The position numbers and the translations under genes are program-made. The notes under the pieces are model-generated. The model was given only the letters and a program-made list of their open reading frames with translations, was not told the origin of the DNA and ran no database searches. From Clostridium sp. AF27-2AA (GTDB taxonomy: Bacteria; Bacillota; Clostridia; Lachnospirales; Lachnospiraceae), in NCBI RefSeq assembly GCF_003478505.1, contig NZ_QUFI01000011.1:50148-114147 (forward strand): a stretch of DNA of 64,000 nucleotides, written 5' to 3'. Below, one piece after another: positions 26,298-35,162 of the stretch (positions are counted from its first letter, which is position 1; every line of letters starts with the position of its first letter).

Positions 26298-27200
26298 TTA
26301 TAAATCCCCCTCATATACGCCTGATGCTTTTGCCAGGGCAATTGTTCTCTTTGCTCCGTCGTAAAATGCGATATCGATCATCTTGCCGTCTACGGTAAAT
26401 ACGCCGATACCCAGTGCCTTCTTCTCATCGATCTCTTTTACGACCTTCTCTGCGAAGATGATCTCCTTCTGGGTCGGGGTGAAGATCTTATGAACAACAT
26501 CGATCTGACGCGGGTTTACGAGGGACTTACCATCGAAGCCCATCATCTTGATCATCTTGACCTCTTCCTCGAACACATCCATAGCATCCAGGTTGGTGAA
26601 CACGGTATCCCAGCACTGCACACCGGCTGCTCTTGCGGCGATGATCATCTGCTGTCTTGCTCCCTGCAGCTCCACACCGGTTCCGGTGATCACGGTCTGC
26701 AGATCCTTGGTGTAGTCACCGCCGGAAAGAGCAATACCGATCAGACGGTCAGAAGACTTACAAACCTCAAGGGCATTTAAGACACCCTTGCAGGACTCCA
26801 GAGCTGCCATTAACAGAGTGGAGCCTTCCGGTCTTCTGAACTCTCTCTCAGCTGCCAGCACATGCTCCTCTACGGTATGTACATCTTGTGCGGTCTCGGT
26901 CTTTGCGATACGGATGGTATCAGCACCGCCAGCCACGCAGACGCGGATATCTTCCTTCCAGTGCGGGGTGTCCAGTCCGTTGATGCGGACAACACGCTCA
27001 ACTCCGCGGTAATCGATCTCCTGCAGTGCATGGTAAAGGGAATATCTTGCTGCATCCTTCTGGTTCTCTGCTACTGCGTCCTCCAGATCCAGCATGATGG
27101 AATCCGGTCTGTAGATGTACGGATCCTTGATCAGGCCCGGCTTCTGGCAGTTTAAGAACATCATGGAACGTCTCAGTCTTTTTTTGTTCGGATGGCTCAT
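26298..27200 (-). CDS. citE: Citrate lyase beta subunit (citryl-ACP lyase)
   Basis: A 300-residue HpcH/HpaI aldolase-fold enzyme that splits the citryl thioester into oxaloacetate and acetyl-ACP. Visible are SMMFLNCQKPG near the N terminus, the metal-binding LDLEDAV (~res 38) and GFDGKSLVNPRQI (~res 220). The start ATG at 27200 overlaps the citD stop (ATGA). GGGGAGG lies upstream. Confidence 0.93.
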   Translation of the reverse strand: MSHPNKKRLRRSMMFLNCQKPGLIKDPYIYRPDSIMLDLEDAVAENQKDAARYSLYHALQEIDYRGVERVVRINGLDTPHWKEDIRVCVAGGADTIRIAKTETAQDVHTVEEHVLAAEREFRRPEGSTLLMAALESCKGVLNALEVCKSSDRLIGIALSGGDYTKDLQTVITGTGVELQGARQQMIIAARAAGVQCWDTVFTNLDAMDVFEEEVKMIKMMGFDGKSLVNPRQIDVVHKIFTPTQKEIIFAEKVVKEIDEKKALGIGVFTVDGKMIDIAFYDGAKRTIALAKASGVYEGDL

Positions 27201-27499
27201 GATTTCAATACACCTCCCCATGGAAGATTATCAGTGATATCGTTGGAACGGTATACTGCGCACTCAACACGTGCCTTTAAGGTGCAGTCCAGAGCACCCT
27301 TGTCTACTACGGTTACCTTTGCGTCTTTCACATCCAGACGGTCTAAGGTCTCCAGGACGGTTGCCTTGATCTGCTTTCCAAACTGGTGAATCACACTGCT
27401 CTCGATGGAAAGCTCTATGGTGCCATTTCCCGGCTCTACGGTTACCTGGGCGTCACTGGACTCCAGGGTTCCTGCCATGGCAGCTTTCTTAATCTGCAT
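27197..27499 (-). CDS. citD: Citrate lyase acyl carrier protein (gamma subunit)
   Basis: A 100-residue acyl carrier. AGTLESSD places Ser14 exactly where Klebsiella CitD carries its phosphoribosyl-dephospho-CoA arm. AAGGAGG precedes the ATG. The genes normally needed to make and attach that arm (citG, citX) and to acetylate it (citC) are not in this window, so they must lie elsewhere if the lyase is active. Confidence 0.93.
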   Translation of the reverse strand: MQIKKAAMAGTLESSDAQVTVEPGNGTIELSIESSVIHQFGKQIKATVLETLDRLDVKDAKVTVVDKGALDCTLKARVECAVYRSNDITDNLPWGGVLKS

Positions 27500-27512
27500 A
27501 ATGTCTTCCTCC

Positions 27513-28943
27513 TTATATTATTGGTAGCTGTTCTCTGCTCTCCAGATTTAATAACTCTTCTATCGTTTTCTGCTCTCTTCCCGGACACACCACACTCAAG
27601 AACTCCTCTGCCTTCTTCATGGCCTGTTTCCGGGACAGCGGCCTTGCCACGCTGCCGGACGGATCTTCCACTTCCGCTTCGTAAGCTGTTCCATCCTGCA
27701 TGATGACCTTTACATGACAGCCCCAATGCTTTGGATACTGCTCGGTAAAGCGCTCCAACGGACGCACACGCACCTTCTCCAGAAGCTTCTGAACGGCTGG
27801 ATCCAATACCACTTCCGGGTCGAACTGCTCCATTCCTACGCTTCCGTAAAGGAAAGCAGCTGCCACAGAATAAGGCGTGGAGAATTTCGCGTCCAGAATG
27901 GTTTTCGGATGCAGGCAGCCATCACTGACCGCACACTGCTTGTAGCCCACCAAATAGGTATCGATCTCGATTTCACTGATCTGCTGTACCAGAATCTCTG
28001 CCTCCGGCTTATTCTGAATTTTCAGTCCCATGCGTTTTTCCATCTGCTCCCGTATCTCCAGAATCCCGTCGATCGCGCAGTGTGCGCTTCTGCAGCATGG
28101 ATACGGTTTCATATCCATATTTAAAATTTCATAGACCTCGCCCAGCCCCTGACTGAGTTGTGATATTGCTCCGCCGTCGGACATCGCAGTTAGCAGCCCC
28201 CCGTCCTTTGCTTCAAAGATATGCTCCGGTCCGGTCATTCCGGCTCTGGCCAGAAAAGCAGCCTCAATGCCGTCTGCTGCGGCCCTGGCCGGATGCAGGA
28301 TCTTGCAGCTGCTTCCATCTCCCAGAAAGGCCCATACACCGCTGGACTGGGTTCCTGCCATGCCGAGGGCTGACACGATCTGATCCACGCTCAGGTCCAG
28401 AAGCTTCGCGCAGGCTGCCGCGCAGCCAAACACGCCGCAGGTTGCCGTGGCATGCCAGCCCCGGTTCCGATGCGCAGACACACCAAATGCCATACCCACC
28501 CGGTTCACGGTTTCATAGCCGCAAACCACTGCCAGGAGGAAGTCTTTTCCGCTTTTTCCAAGATACTCCGTACAGGACCAGGCGGACGGAATCAGGCTGG
28601 CGCTTCCGTGGGTCTTGGATGCAGTGTGGACATCATCCAGTTCCAGGGTATGAGCCAGCATGGCATTGATCATGGCGGCTGTTGCCAGCGGATATTTTCC
28701 GGGATCCCCCCAGACGGAAACAAATCCCGGCCGATTCAAATCCGCATCCGGTATTTCTGCCTGACATCCGCTCACTATTCCCAATGCTTTTTTTGCTGCT
28801 TCCACCAGCGGATCCTTTGCCGCTCCGGCTGCCACACTGACCAGATCAAGCACGCGGAGCGCTGCAGTTTCCCGCACGCGCTCCGGCAGCTGGTCCCATG
28901 TGATGTCATGAATAAATTCTGCTAATTTCCGCAAATCTGACAT
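27513..28943 (-). CDS. MmgE/PrpD-family dehydratase or decarboxylase
   Basis: A 476-residue MmgE/PrpD protein. The family includes 2-methylcitrate dehydratase and cis-aconitate decarboxylase. Visible are HTLELDDVHTASKTHGSASLIP (shortened: LELDDVH, THGSAS, ~res 100-115) and GCAAACAKLL (~res 180). It lies between the hydratase and citD genes and should act on a citrate-like or aconitate-like intermediate. The ATG at 28943 is preferred to the GTG at 28949 because GGGG lies seven bases upstream. Sequence alone does not tell dehydratase from decarboxylase. Confidence 0.88.
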   Translation of the reverse strand: MSDLRKLAEFIHDITWDQLPERVRETAALRVLDLVSVAAGAAKDPLVEAAKKALGIVSGCQAEIPDADLNRPGFVSVWGDPGKYPLATAAMINAMLAHTLELDDVHTASKTHGSASLIPSAWSCTEYLGKSGKDFLLAVVCGYETVNRVGMAFGVSAHRNRGWHATATCGVFGCAAACAKLLDLSVDQIVSALGMAGTQSSGVWAFLGDGSSCKILHPARAAADGIEAAFLARAGMTGPEHIFEAKDGGLLTAMSDGGAISQLSQGLGEVYEILNMDMKPYPCCRSAHCAIDGILEIREQMEKRMGLKIQNKPEAEILVQQISEIEIDTYLVGYKQCAVSDGCLHPKTILDAKFSTPYSVAAAFLYGSVGMEQFDPEVVLDPAVQKLLEKVRVRPLERFTEQYPKHWGCHVKVIMQDGTAYEAEVEDPSGSVARPLSRKQAMKKAEEFLSVVCPGREQKTIEELLNLESREQLPII

Positions 28944-28958
28944 ACACACGCCCCATTT

Positions 28959-31226
28959 CTATTCTGCTTTATAAGAATTGATCAGGCTGCCTGCCAGAAG
29001 AACCTTCTTCTCCGCCTCGCTCACACCGTTTAACTCCAATTCCATAGTGCGAGTGTTTCCGTCTTTTCCGATGATGGTTGCCTCGAATCTGGTTGCGCCC
29101 TCTTCCACTGCCTTGCGGATGCCAGGCAGATATACATACTCGCCAACCTCCAGGTTGATGTTGTCATCCGGATAAGTGAACGGCAGCATGCCCCAGTTGA
29201 CACAGTTACTGCGGTAACGCTTGGTTGCGTACTCAATGCAGATGTTTGCCAGGCCGCCCAGTACCTTCTGGCAGCTTGCGGCATATTCGCGGGCAGAACC
29301 ATCACCCGGGCGCTTTGCGTATAATACAGAACCAATTCCGGTAGTCTTCATCAATTCTTCTACCGGTGTGTCCACACCAGCTGCTTTCAGAACTTCATAA
29401 ATTTCTGCAGTCTTTGCGGCATCTCCTGCCACGCGGGCTTTCTCATACACCTGTACTGCCTTTGCCTTGCCCACATACTCCGGATCCTTCCGGATCAGGG
29501 TAAACTCAGAAATCTTGTACGGGTTGGAACGGTAGGATGCAGTCTCACCGGACGGGATCAGCTCATCTGTGGTGGTTACCTCATCGCGGATCACACTTGC
29601 CACCTGAAGGAGCAGGTTGTCGGTCAGGGCAGACATCTGCGGCCAGTCTTTGATGGACGGACCATAGACAATCTCGGTCTCCGGCTTTGCCTTGCCATAA
29701 CCGTTATAAACAATGTTATCGTAAATGTTGCTGTTGAACTCATAGGACGGAACGGTAAACTCGACCGGGCAGTCCTCTGCGGAGGTTAAATAGCCGCCGT
29801 TGAATGCGGTTGCCGCGATGGACTTGGAATCCATCAGCGCTACCGATGCAATCTGGCCGTTTGCCGGACTGGAGCCTTCGCGGTTCGGGAAGTTTCTGGT
29901 GCTGTGACGGATACAGAAATCGTTGTTTCCCGGAGCATCGGAAGCACCGAAGCACGGTCCGCAGAATGCAGTCTTCACACGGGCACCATAGTTCATTAAG
30001 TCATTCAGCACACCAATCTTGTTTAACTCATACATGATCGGCTGGGATGCCGGATAAATGTTTAACGGGAAGGTTCCAAGGCCATGATTTAACTTCTTCG
30101 CGATCTGGTCTACCGCGTAAATGTTCTCAAAGGATCCTGCTGCACAGCCTGCGATGGCAGCCTGGTCTACCTTAATCTTGCCGTTATGGATCTTGGAGCG
30201 CAGGTCTAAGTGGATGTCCTTGTTATTCTCAAAGACACGCTCTGCCTCTTTCTCCACCATACCCAGATATTTCTCCGGATCGGCAATGACATCTGCCAGC
30301 GGATAAGCGTTGCTCGGATGGAACGGCAGTGCGATCATCGGAACGATGGTGTCCAGGTTGATCTCTACAATGCCGTCATACAGAGCTGCGTCGCCCTGCT
30401 GCATACGTTTGAAATCGTTCGGGCGTTTGTGAATCTCAAAATACTCTTTTACCTTGTCATCGGTGGCCCATACGGAGGACAGGCATGCAGACTCGGTGGT
30501 CATGGTATCGATACCGTTACGGAAATCCATGGACATGCTGCTGACTCCAGGTCCGATAAACTCCAGGACTTTGTTCTTCACGAAATTGTTCTTAAATACT
30601 TTTCCAATGATGCTTAAAGCTACATCCATCGGTCCAACCCACGGCTTCGGAGCGCCGGTCATGAACACACCGATGACCTCCGGGTAGTCGATCTCATAAT
30701 ATTTGCCAAGCATGGCCTTTGCAAGCTCCGGGCCGCCCTCTCCGATGGATACGGAGCCCTGTGTACCGTAGCGGGTATGAGAATCGGATACGATGGACAT
30801 GTCGCCGGATTTCACGATCATCTCACGCATGTACTGGTGAATGACTGCCTCGTGCGGCGGAACGAAGATACCGCCGGACTTCTTGCAGGCAGACTCTGCG
30901 TATTTATGTACATCGGTGTTGATGGTTCCGCCTACCGCGCACAGACAGTTGTGGCAGTTGGTGAATACGCACGGCATCGGGAACTCTTTCAGTCCGCTTG
31001 CATATGCGGTCTGCAAAATGCCGACATAAGTGTTATCGTAAACACCCATGGAATCAAATTTGATTTCCAGATGCTCCATATTGTCGGAATGGTTATGCTT
31101 TTCCAGAACCTGGTAGGTCAGGGTCTGTTTCTTCCCTTCTTCTGCGGAAAGCTTTGCGGCTTCCTCTGCGGTTGCGATATGATCATTATTGATAATGTAA
31201 TGTTTTCCTTTATGTAAAGTTACCAT
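28959..31226 (-). CDS. YbhJ-type aconitase-family hydratase (copy 2)
   Basis: A 755-residue paralogue of the proteins at 13588 and 43566. Aconitase-type features are NCHNCLCAVGG (~res 93), [11 protein letters not shown] (~res 147), the cluster cysteines in GCAAGS and CGPCFG (~res 360 and 418), and the swivel loop GDGSAREYAAS (~res 643). It sits between PrpF and MmgE/PrpD in cluster 2, so it probably handles an aconitate-like acid. The ATG at 31226 has GGAG upstream. Confidence 0.88.
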   Translation of the reverse strand: MVTLHKGKHYIINNDHIATAEEAAKLSAEEGKKQTLTYQVLEKHNHSDNMEHLEIKFDSMGVYDNTYVGILQTAYASGLKEFPMPCVFTNCHNCLCAVGGTINTDVHKYAESACKKSGGIFVPPHEAVIHQYMREMIVKSGDMSIVSDSHTRYGTQGSVSIGEGGPELAKAMLGKYYEIDYPEVIGVFMTGAPKPWVGPMDVALSIIGKVFKNNFVKNKVLEFIGPGVSSMSMDFRNGIDTMTTESACLSSVWATDDKVKEYFEIHKRPNDFKRMQQGDAALYDGIVEINLDTIVPMIALPFHPSNAYPLADVIADPEKYLGMVEKEAERVFENNKDIHLDLRSKIHNGKIKVDQAAIAGCAAGSFENIYAVDQIAKKLNHGLGTFPLNIYPASQPIMYELNKIGVLNDLMNYGARVKTAFCGPCFGASDAPGNNDFCIRHSTRNFPNREGSSPANGQIASVALMDSKSIAATAFNGGYLTSAEDCPVEFTVPSYEFNSNIYDNIVYNGYGKAKPETEIVYGPSIKDWPQMSALTDNLLLQVASVIRDEVTTTDELIPSGETASYRSNPYKISEFTLIRKDPEYVGKAKAVQVYEKARVAGDAAKTAEIYEVLKAAGVDTPVEELMKTTGIGSVLYAKRPGDGSAREYAASCQKVLGGLANICIEYATKRYRSNCVNWGMLPFTYPDDNINLEVGEYVYLPGIRKAVEEGATRFEATIIGKDGNTRTMELELNGVSEAEKKVLLAGSLINSYKAE

Positions 31227-31247
31227 GTAAATATTCTCCTCTCAATC

Positions 31248-32372
31248 TCAGTCTCTGACGTAAACCCAGCCATCCATAATTCTTCTTGCGGTACGGGTCA
31301 CACCGCCCTTGATGACGCGCTCGCCATCCATCTTGACATCTACTTCCGTCACGCCGCTGGAGTGGCCAATCTTGATGATATCCTGATCCGGTGCCGGTTT
31401 TGCAATGTCATTCACGATGGTTCCCGGAATTCTTGCTGCTGCTCCGGTTCCAACCGCAACGGTCATTGGGTAAGCCTTGTGCAGGGCTCCTACCGAGATG
31501 GCCCGGCAGCAAATATCCATGGACTCTGCTTTTACTTCGTTCTTATCCATGTCAATGTAATCCTGCGGATCCGAGATGATGGATACCTTCGGTGCGGAGG
31601 TGGATTTGGTTCTTGCATCCTCCCATTTCTCTACGAATCCGCATTTTAATGCTGCGATGCAGCGGATACGCTCGATGTGCTCCATGACATCCTTGTTCTG
31701 GTTCAGCTCTACCAGCTCGGTTCCTTTGATGCCTAAGTCTTTCGCACGGATGAATACCATCGGGTTGGAGCAGTCTAACACCGTTACTTCAATCTCGCCG
31801 TAACCCGGTACATCGAAGATATCACGCTTGTTTCCGGTCGGGAACAGCTTTCCGGTCTTGGAGCCTGCCGGATCCTCAAAGTACATGTCGATGCGGGATC
31901 CGGTTCCCGGAACACCCTTGATGACCTCATCGCCGTGTACCATAGCATGTCCGTCTTCCACCCGTACATGCTCCTCAATGATCTTATTGGTGTTGGTGTT
32001 CAGCACACGTACAACGGTAATCGGCTCTACGGCTTTTACCAGTCCCTCGTCAATGGCGAACGGACCGACTGCAGAAGAAATGTTACCGCAGTTTGCGCTG
32101 CCATCCACACGCGGGATTACGATGTCTACCTGCTTGAAGGTGTAATTGACATCGACATCCTCCCGGTCAGATGGGGAAATGATAGCAATCTTACTGGTGG
32201 AAGAAACGGTTCCGCCCATGCCGTCAATCTGCTTCACATCCGGGGTACCCATGACTTTCAGAAAGATCTCATCCCAGAGCTTTTTGTCCTCCGGAAGGTC
32301 TTTCTCATGGAAGAATACTGCTTTGCTTGTGCCGCCGCGCATATATACGCAGGGGTATTTTTTCATGTACAT
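31248..32372 (-). CDS. PrpF-family carboxylate isomerase/tautomerase (cluster 2)
   Basis: A 374-residue paralogue of the PrpF at 15956, with VYMRGGTSKA at the N terminus, DGMGGTVSS and SANCGN loops conserved. As first gene of cluster 2 it would feed an isomerised unsaturated acid to the hydratase and then to citrate lyase. PrpF homologues bind trans-aconitate, which makes trans-aconitate to cis-aconitate an attractive inferred first step. Start set to the ATG at 32372 (GGAG nine bases upstream). Confidence 0.9.
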   Translation of the reverse strand: MYMKKYPCVYMRGGTSKAVFFHEKDLPEDKKLWDEIFLKVMGTPDVKQIDGMGGTVSSTSKIAIISPSDREDVDVNYTFKQVDIVIPRVDGSANCGNISSAVGPFAIDEGLVKAVEPITVVRVLNTNTNKIIEEHVRVEDGHAMVHGDEVIKGVPGTGSRIDMYFEDPAGSKTGKLFPTGNKRDIFDVPGYGEIEVTVLDCSNPMVFIRAKDLGIKGTELVELNQNKDVMEHIERIRCIAALKCGFVEKWEDARTKSTSAPKVSIISDPQDYIDMDKNEVKAESMDICCRAISVGALHKAYPMTVAVGTGAAARIPGTIVNDIAKPAPDQDIIKIGHSSGVTEVDVKMDGERVIKGGVTRTARRIMDGWVYVRD

Positions 32373-32408
32373 ATCTGACAACTCCTTTTCTGTTTTGTGC
32401 TTGTTTTT

Positions 32409-32487
32409 TTGTTATCTTTACTATAATCCATCTATATCATAAAGTAAAATGGTCTGTTTTTATCATTATCAATAACTGTTTGGAATG
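32409..32487. promoter_or_regulatory. Control region of cluster 2 (copy B of the 79-bp repeat)
   Basis: Gapless match to 22314-22392, with the same minus-strand TATAGT element, here placed to drive PrpF. No LysR gene follows on the other side; instead the copied tail of the repeat protein begins at 32492. Confidence 0.7.
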
Positions 32488-32491
32488 ATAT

Positions 32492-32546
32492 CAGAACCGA
32501 AGGCGGTTCCCGTGTTGTAACTGCCGGCTCCAGCAGATATTAGATT
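32492..32546 (+). pseudogene. Copied 3' tail of the choline-binding-repeat gene
   Basis: 55 bp identical to 12383-12437 except one base, encoding TEGGSRVVTAGSSRY and the stop. No promoter, start or repeats accompany it. Confidence 0.85.
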
Positions 32547-32559
32547 TCAATAGCAAAAA

Positions 32560-32602
32560 AGGAACATCAGCGGGCTTACATCCCAATGACGTTCCTTTTT
32601 TG
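32560..32602 (-). terminator. Terminator after the GntR gene
   Basis: AAAAAAGGAAC and GTTCCTTTTTT enclose a partly paired 19-base centre; U-rich on the minus strand. Confidence 0.6.
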
Positions 32603-32641
32603 TCTGTCTTTCTTTTTTATCCAATCCGGTATCTGTCTCTG

Positions 32642-33334
32642 TCACGCGCTTTCCAGTGTATCCGCAGCTGTCTCCTGGCCGGCTTTTTCTTTCATTTTGC
32701 CGATCAGTTTTTCCAGCCCGAACAGGTAATGATCCAGGATCGCCGAAAGTATTTCTTCCGGTTTTCCGTTCTGGCAGACCTTCAGAAGCTTCTCATGAAT
32801 CTGATACTGTCTCTCGGTTACATCGTTCTGGTTTACAAACAGATTGTAACCAATCACGATATTCCCATAGCTCAAATCTTCCCATGCTTTTTTCAGCCGC
32901 TGAAACGGCACCAGATCCATAATCTGTTCATGAAAGCGGTTATCCAGCTCAAACACTTCCCGATAAGCGCTGCAGTCCAGCTGCATCATCTGCTCCAGGA
33001 TCTGCCGCATCCGCATCAGCGTCTCTTCTGGAAAGGGACTTCCATACAGCTTCACCGCCATCATCTCATAATTTGCCCGCATATAGTAAATTTCATAGAT
33101 ATCTTCCGGTCCGATCTGGCGTACCGAACAGCCGGCATTGCGGGCATATTCTATAAGACCTTCCTCTTCCATCTGGCGCAGGGCCTCACGCACCGGTCCG
33201 CGACTGACACCAAATTCCGAAGCCAGCTCCTGTTCTACAATTCTTTCTCCCGGAACAAGCTCCCCCCGCAGGATCTTCATTCTAATCTCGTCCAGCACGT
33301 TTTCTCTTAATGTCCGATAATCCAGTCTGCCCAT
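32642..33334 (-). CDS. GntR-family (FadR/FCD) regulator
   Basis: A 230-residue regulator. The N-terminal winged helix has the GntR signature ILRGELVPGERIVEQELASEFGVSRGPVREAL (shown in part: VPGERI, GVSRGPVREAL, ~res 20-55), and the rest is an all-helical FCD ligand domain, which commonly binds organic acids. The ATG at 33334 has AAGGAA upstream. It is between cluster 2 and the amino-acid permease; target not evident. Confidence 0.9.
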   Translation of the reverse strand: MGRLDYRTLRENVLDEIRMKILRGELVPGERIVEQELASEFGVSRGPVREALRQMEEEGLIEYARNAGCSVRQIGPEDIYEIYYMRANYEMMAVKLYGSPFPEETLMRMRQILEQMMQLDCSAYREVFELDNRFHEQIMDLVPFQRLKKAWEDLSYGNIVIGYNLFVNQNDVTERQYQIHEKLLKVCQNGKPEEILSAILDHYLFGLEKLIGKMKEKAGQETAADTLESA

Positions 33335-33418
33335 AATTTTCCTTGCTTTCCGCATTTTCCTTTGTGTCTACGCCGTCATATTGTTTGTGTCATTGTACCA
33401 CAACGCGTTAAACAAGTA

Positions 33419-33459
33419 AAGTGGAATTCATACGTTTTTCACGTCTGAAATTCCACCTT
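33419..33459 (-). terminator. Terminator after the APC permease gene
   Basis: GTGGAATT..AATTCCAC outer stem with an inner ACGT-TTTTTC-ACGT hairpin, just after the permease stop (33478). Confidence 0.65.
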
Positions 33460-33477
33460 ATCTGCTAAAGCAATATG

Positions 33478-34905
33478 TTATTTTTCTGCCTGCTCACGCT
33501 TTGCGATCTGAGGAAGGATCAGACCCAGAGCCGTCAGGATTACCGGGGTGATGACATTCAACGCAAAGGTAAACGGATTCTTATCATACATACCAAGGAG
33601 ACAGCTGGCCGCAGTTACAAAGAAGCACCAGCCGCCAAAGAACTTGGCTACTGCCTGGTTCTTTACGAAACGATACTCCGCTGGAATGCGGTCGATCGCT
33701 CCCCGCAGGGCAATGTAGGCCACAAACACCCAAAGATAACGCATCGGCATACAGACAGAGTTTAGCTTGGTCAGCTGGCGAAGCACCGCTGCAGCACCCG
33801 GAACAAAGGACTGTACCAGGATAATGGCACCGGAAAGGACAACTACCATCTTGATACCATTGCTGTGAACACCATACTGATTGGTTTTCTTCAGTGCGGA
33901 TGGGATAAACTGCTGGGTATTCTCGTTCTCAAGAAGCATACGGAGCGGTGCGTCGATGCTTAATACGAGAACAGCAAACTGGCTGACCACATTGCACAGT
34001 GCGTAAATGATCAGGAATGTATCCCCGACATGATAATACTGTCCAAGCTTCTGGAAGGCCCAGTAGGAACCGTTTGCTGCATAGTTGTTGAAGCTTTCCT
34101 CGCTGGCATTGATGACAGCAGGATCAAACATGCGGGACATCGCAAGGGTGCCGAGGATCGCGCAGATGACAACCATTCCGGCCAGGGCGATCATGCCCTT
34201 CGGGAAGCCCTTGCTCGGATTCTCAACCTTGTTTACATACGGTGAGATCTTTTCACATCCACCCACGGCAAATACTAGGATAGAGATAGATGTCACATAT
34301 CCTAAATTAAACTGCGGGATAAGTCCTTTCATGGAAAAGTCCGCATGTGTATACTCCGCAGCCGGGTTGATAGCCGGAGCTGCCAGCATCATGAAGATAT
34401 AGAGCAGGGACATGACAAAGGTCGTGGTACCTGCCAGGGTAAGCATTTTCTTAAGCGGATTTAAACCTCTGCTGGCTACATAGCAGCCGATGAGGAATAC
34501 CACGAGGGTTGCGATCTGTACCATATGCGTCGGCAGGGTATCGTATGTCTTGGCATTGCGGAACACCGCCCAGCTTAACGCCTTTAAACCGCCGCTGGAT
34601 TTACTTGCAATGTAGGTGATGTGGCATGCCCAGTAGGTCCAGCCTGCATAGTAGGCAAGCTTTGCATTTGTAGTCTCATGGAGCCAGCCGCTGACACCGC
34701 CTCCGGTCTTCTTAAAGGCAGATCCAAGTTCTCCCACCATAAGGGCATACGGAATAAAATACAGTGCAAACATCAAAAGCCAGCTGAAAATAACCTGGAC
34801 ACCGTTGAAATAAACAAATCCGTTTACGATGTTCCCAAAACCCCATACAGTCGAGAATGCCATAAGAGCAAGCGTACCCCATGTAATCTTGTTTTTGTCT
34901 GACAT
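33478..34905 (-). CDS. APC-family amino acid permease (glutamate:GABA antiporter-like)
   Basis: A 475-residue membrane protein with about twelve helices. The opening WGTLALMAFSTVWGFGN is typical of the APC superfamily's first helix, whose broken segment binds the amino-acid backbone. The closest pattern I recognise is the glutamate:gamma-aminobutyrate antiporter group, but substrate is uncertain. ATG at 34905 with AAGGAG upstream. Monocistronic. Confidence 0.85.
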   Translation of the reverse strand: MSDKNKITWGTLALMAFSTVWGFGNIVNGFVYFNGVQVIFSWLLMFALYFIPYALMVGELGSAFKKTGGGVSGWLHETTNAKLAYYAGWTYWACHITYIASKSSGGLKALSWAVFRNAKTYDTLPTHMVQIATLVVFLIGCYVASRGLNPLKKMLTLAGTTTFVMSLLYIFMMLAAPAINPAAEYTHADFSMKGLIPQFNLGYVTSISILVFAVGGCEKISPYVNKVENPSKGFPKGMIALAGMVVICAILGTLAMSRMFDPAVINASEESFNNYAANGSYWAFQKLGQYYHVGDTFLIIYALCNVVSQFAVLVLSIDAPLRMLLENENTQQFIPSALKKTNQYGVHSNGIKMVVVLSGAIILVQSFVPGAAAVLRQLTKLNSVCMPMRYLWVFVAYIALRGAIDRIPAEYRFVKNQAVAKFFGGWCFFVTAASCLLGMYDKNPFTFALNVITPVILTALGLILPQIAKREQAEK

Positions 34906-35054
34906 GATTCTTCTCCTTTTCATATTTATTCGATTTATTTTATCGTTTTATTTCGGAATTGTAAATAGTTAATTGTCGATTGTTGACAATTTATGTGGGA
35001 CAATGAAACGTTATCTGTCTTATAAGGATCATATTTTTAGTTTTTACACCAAAA

Positions 35055-35090
35055 AAGAGCCTGACCATTTCTCCCCTGGGCCAGGCTCTT
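35055..35090 (-). terminator. Terminator of the fructose PTS operon
   Basis: The minus strand reads AAGAGCCTGGCC, a loop, GGTCAGGCTCTT and TTTT. Confidence 0.82.
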
Positions 35091-35162
35091 CTCTTTCTTT
35101 TGTTCTGTTTTTTTATCTGTAAATACTCCCTATATTTCCAGACCAGGAGGCTTCCTGCTCTC

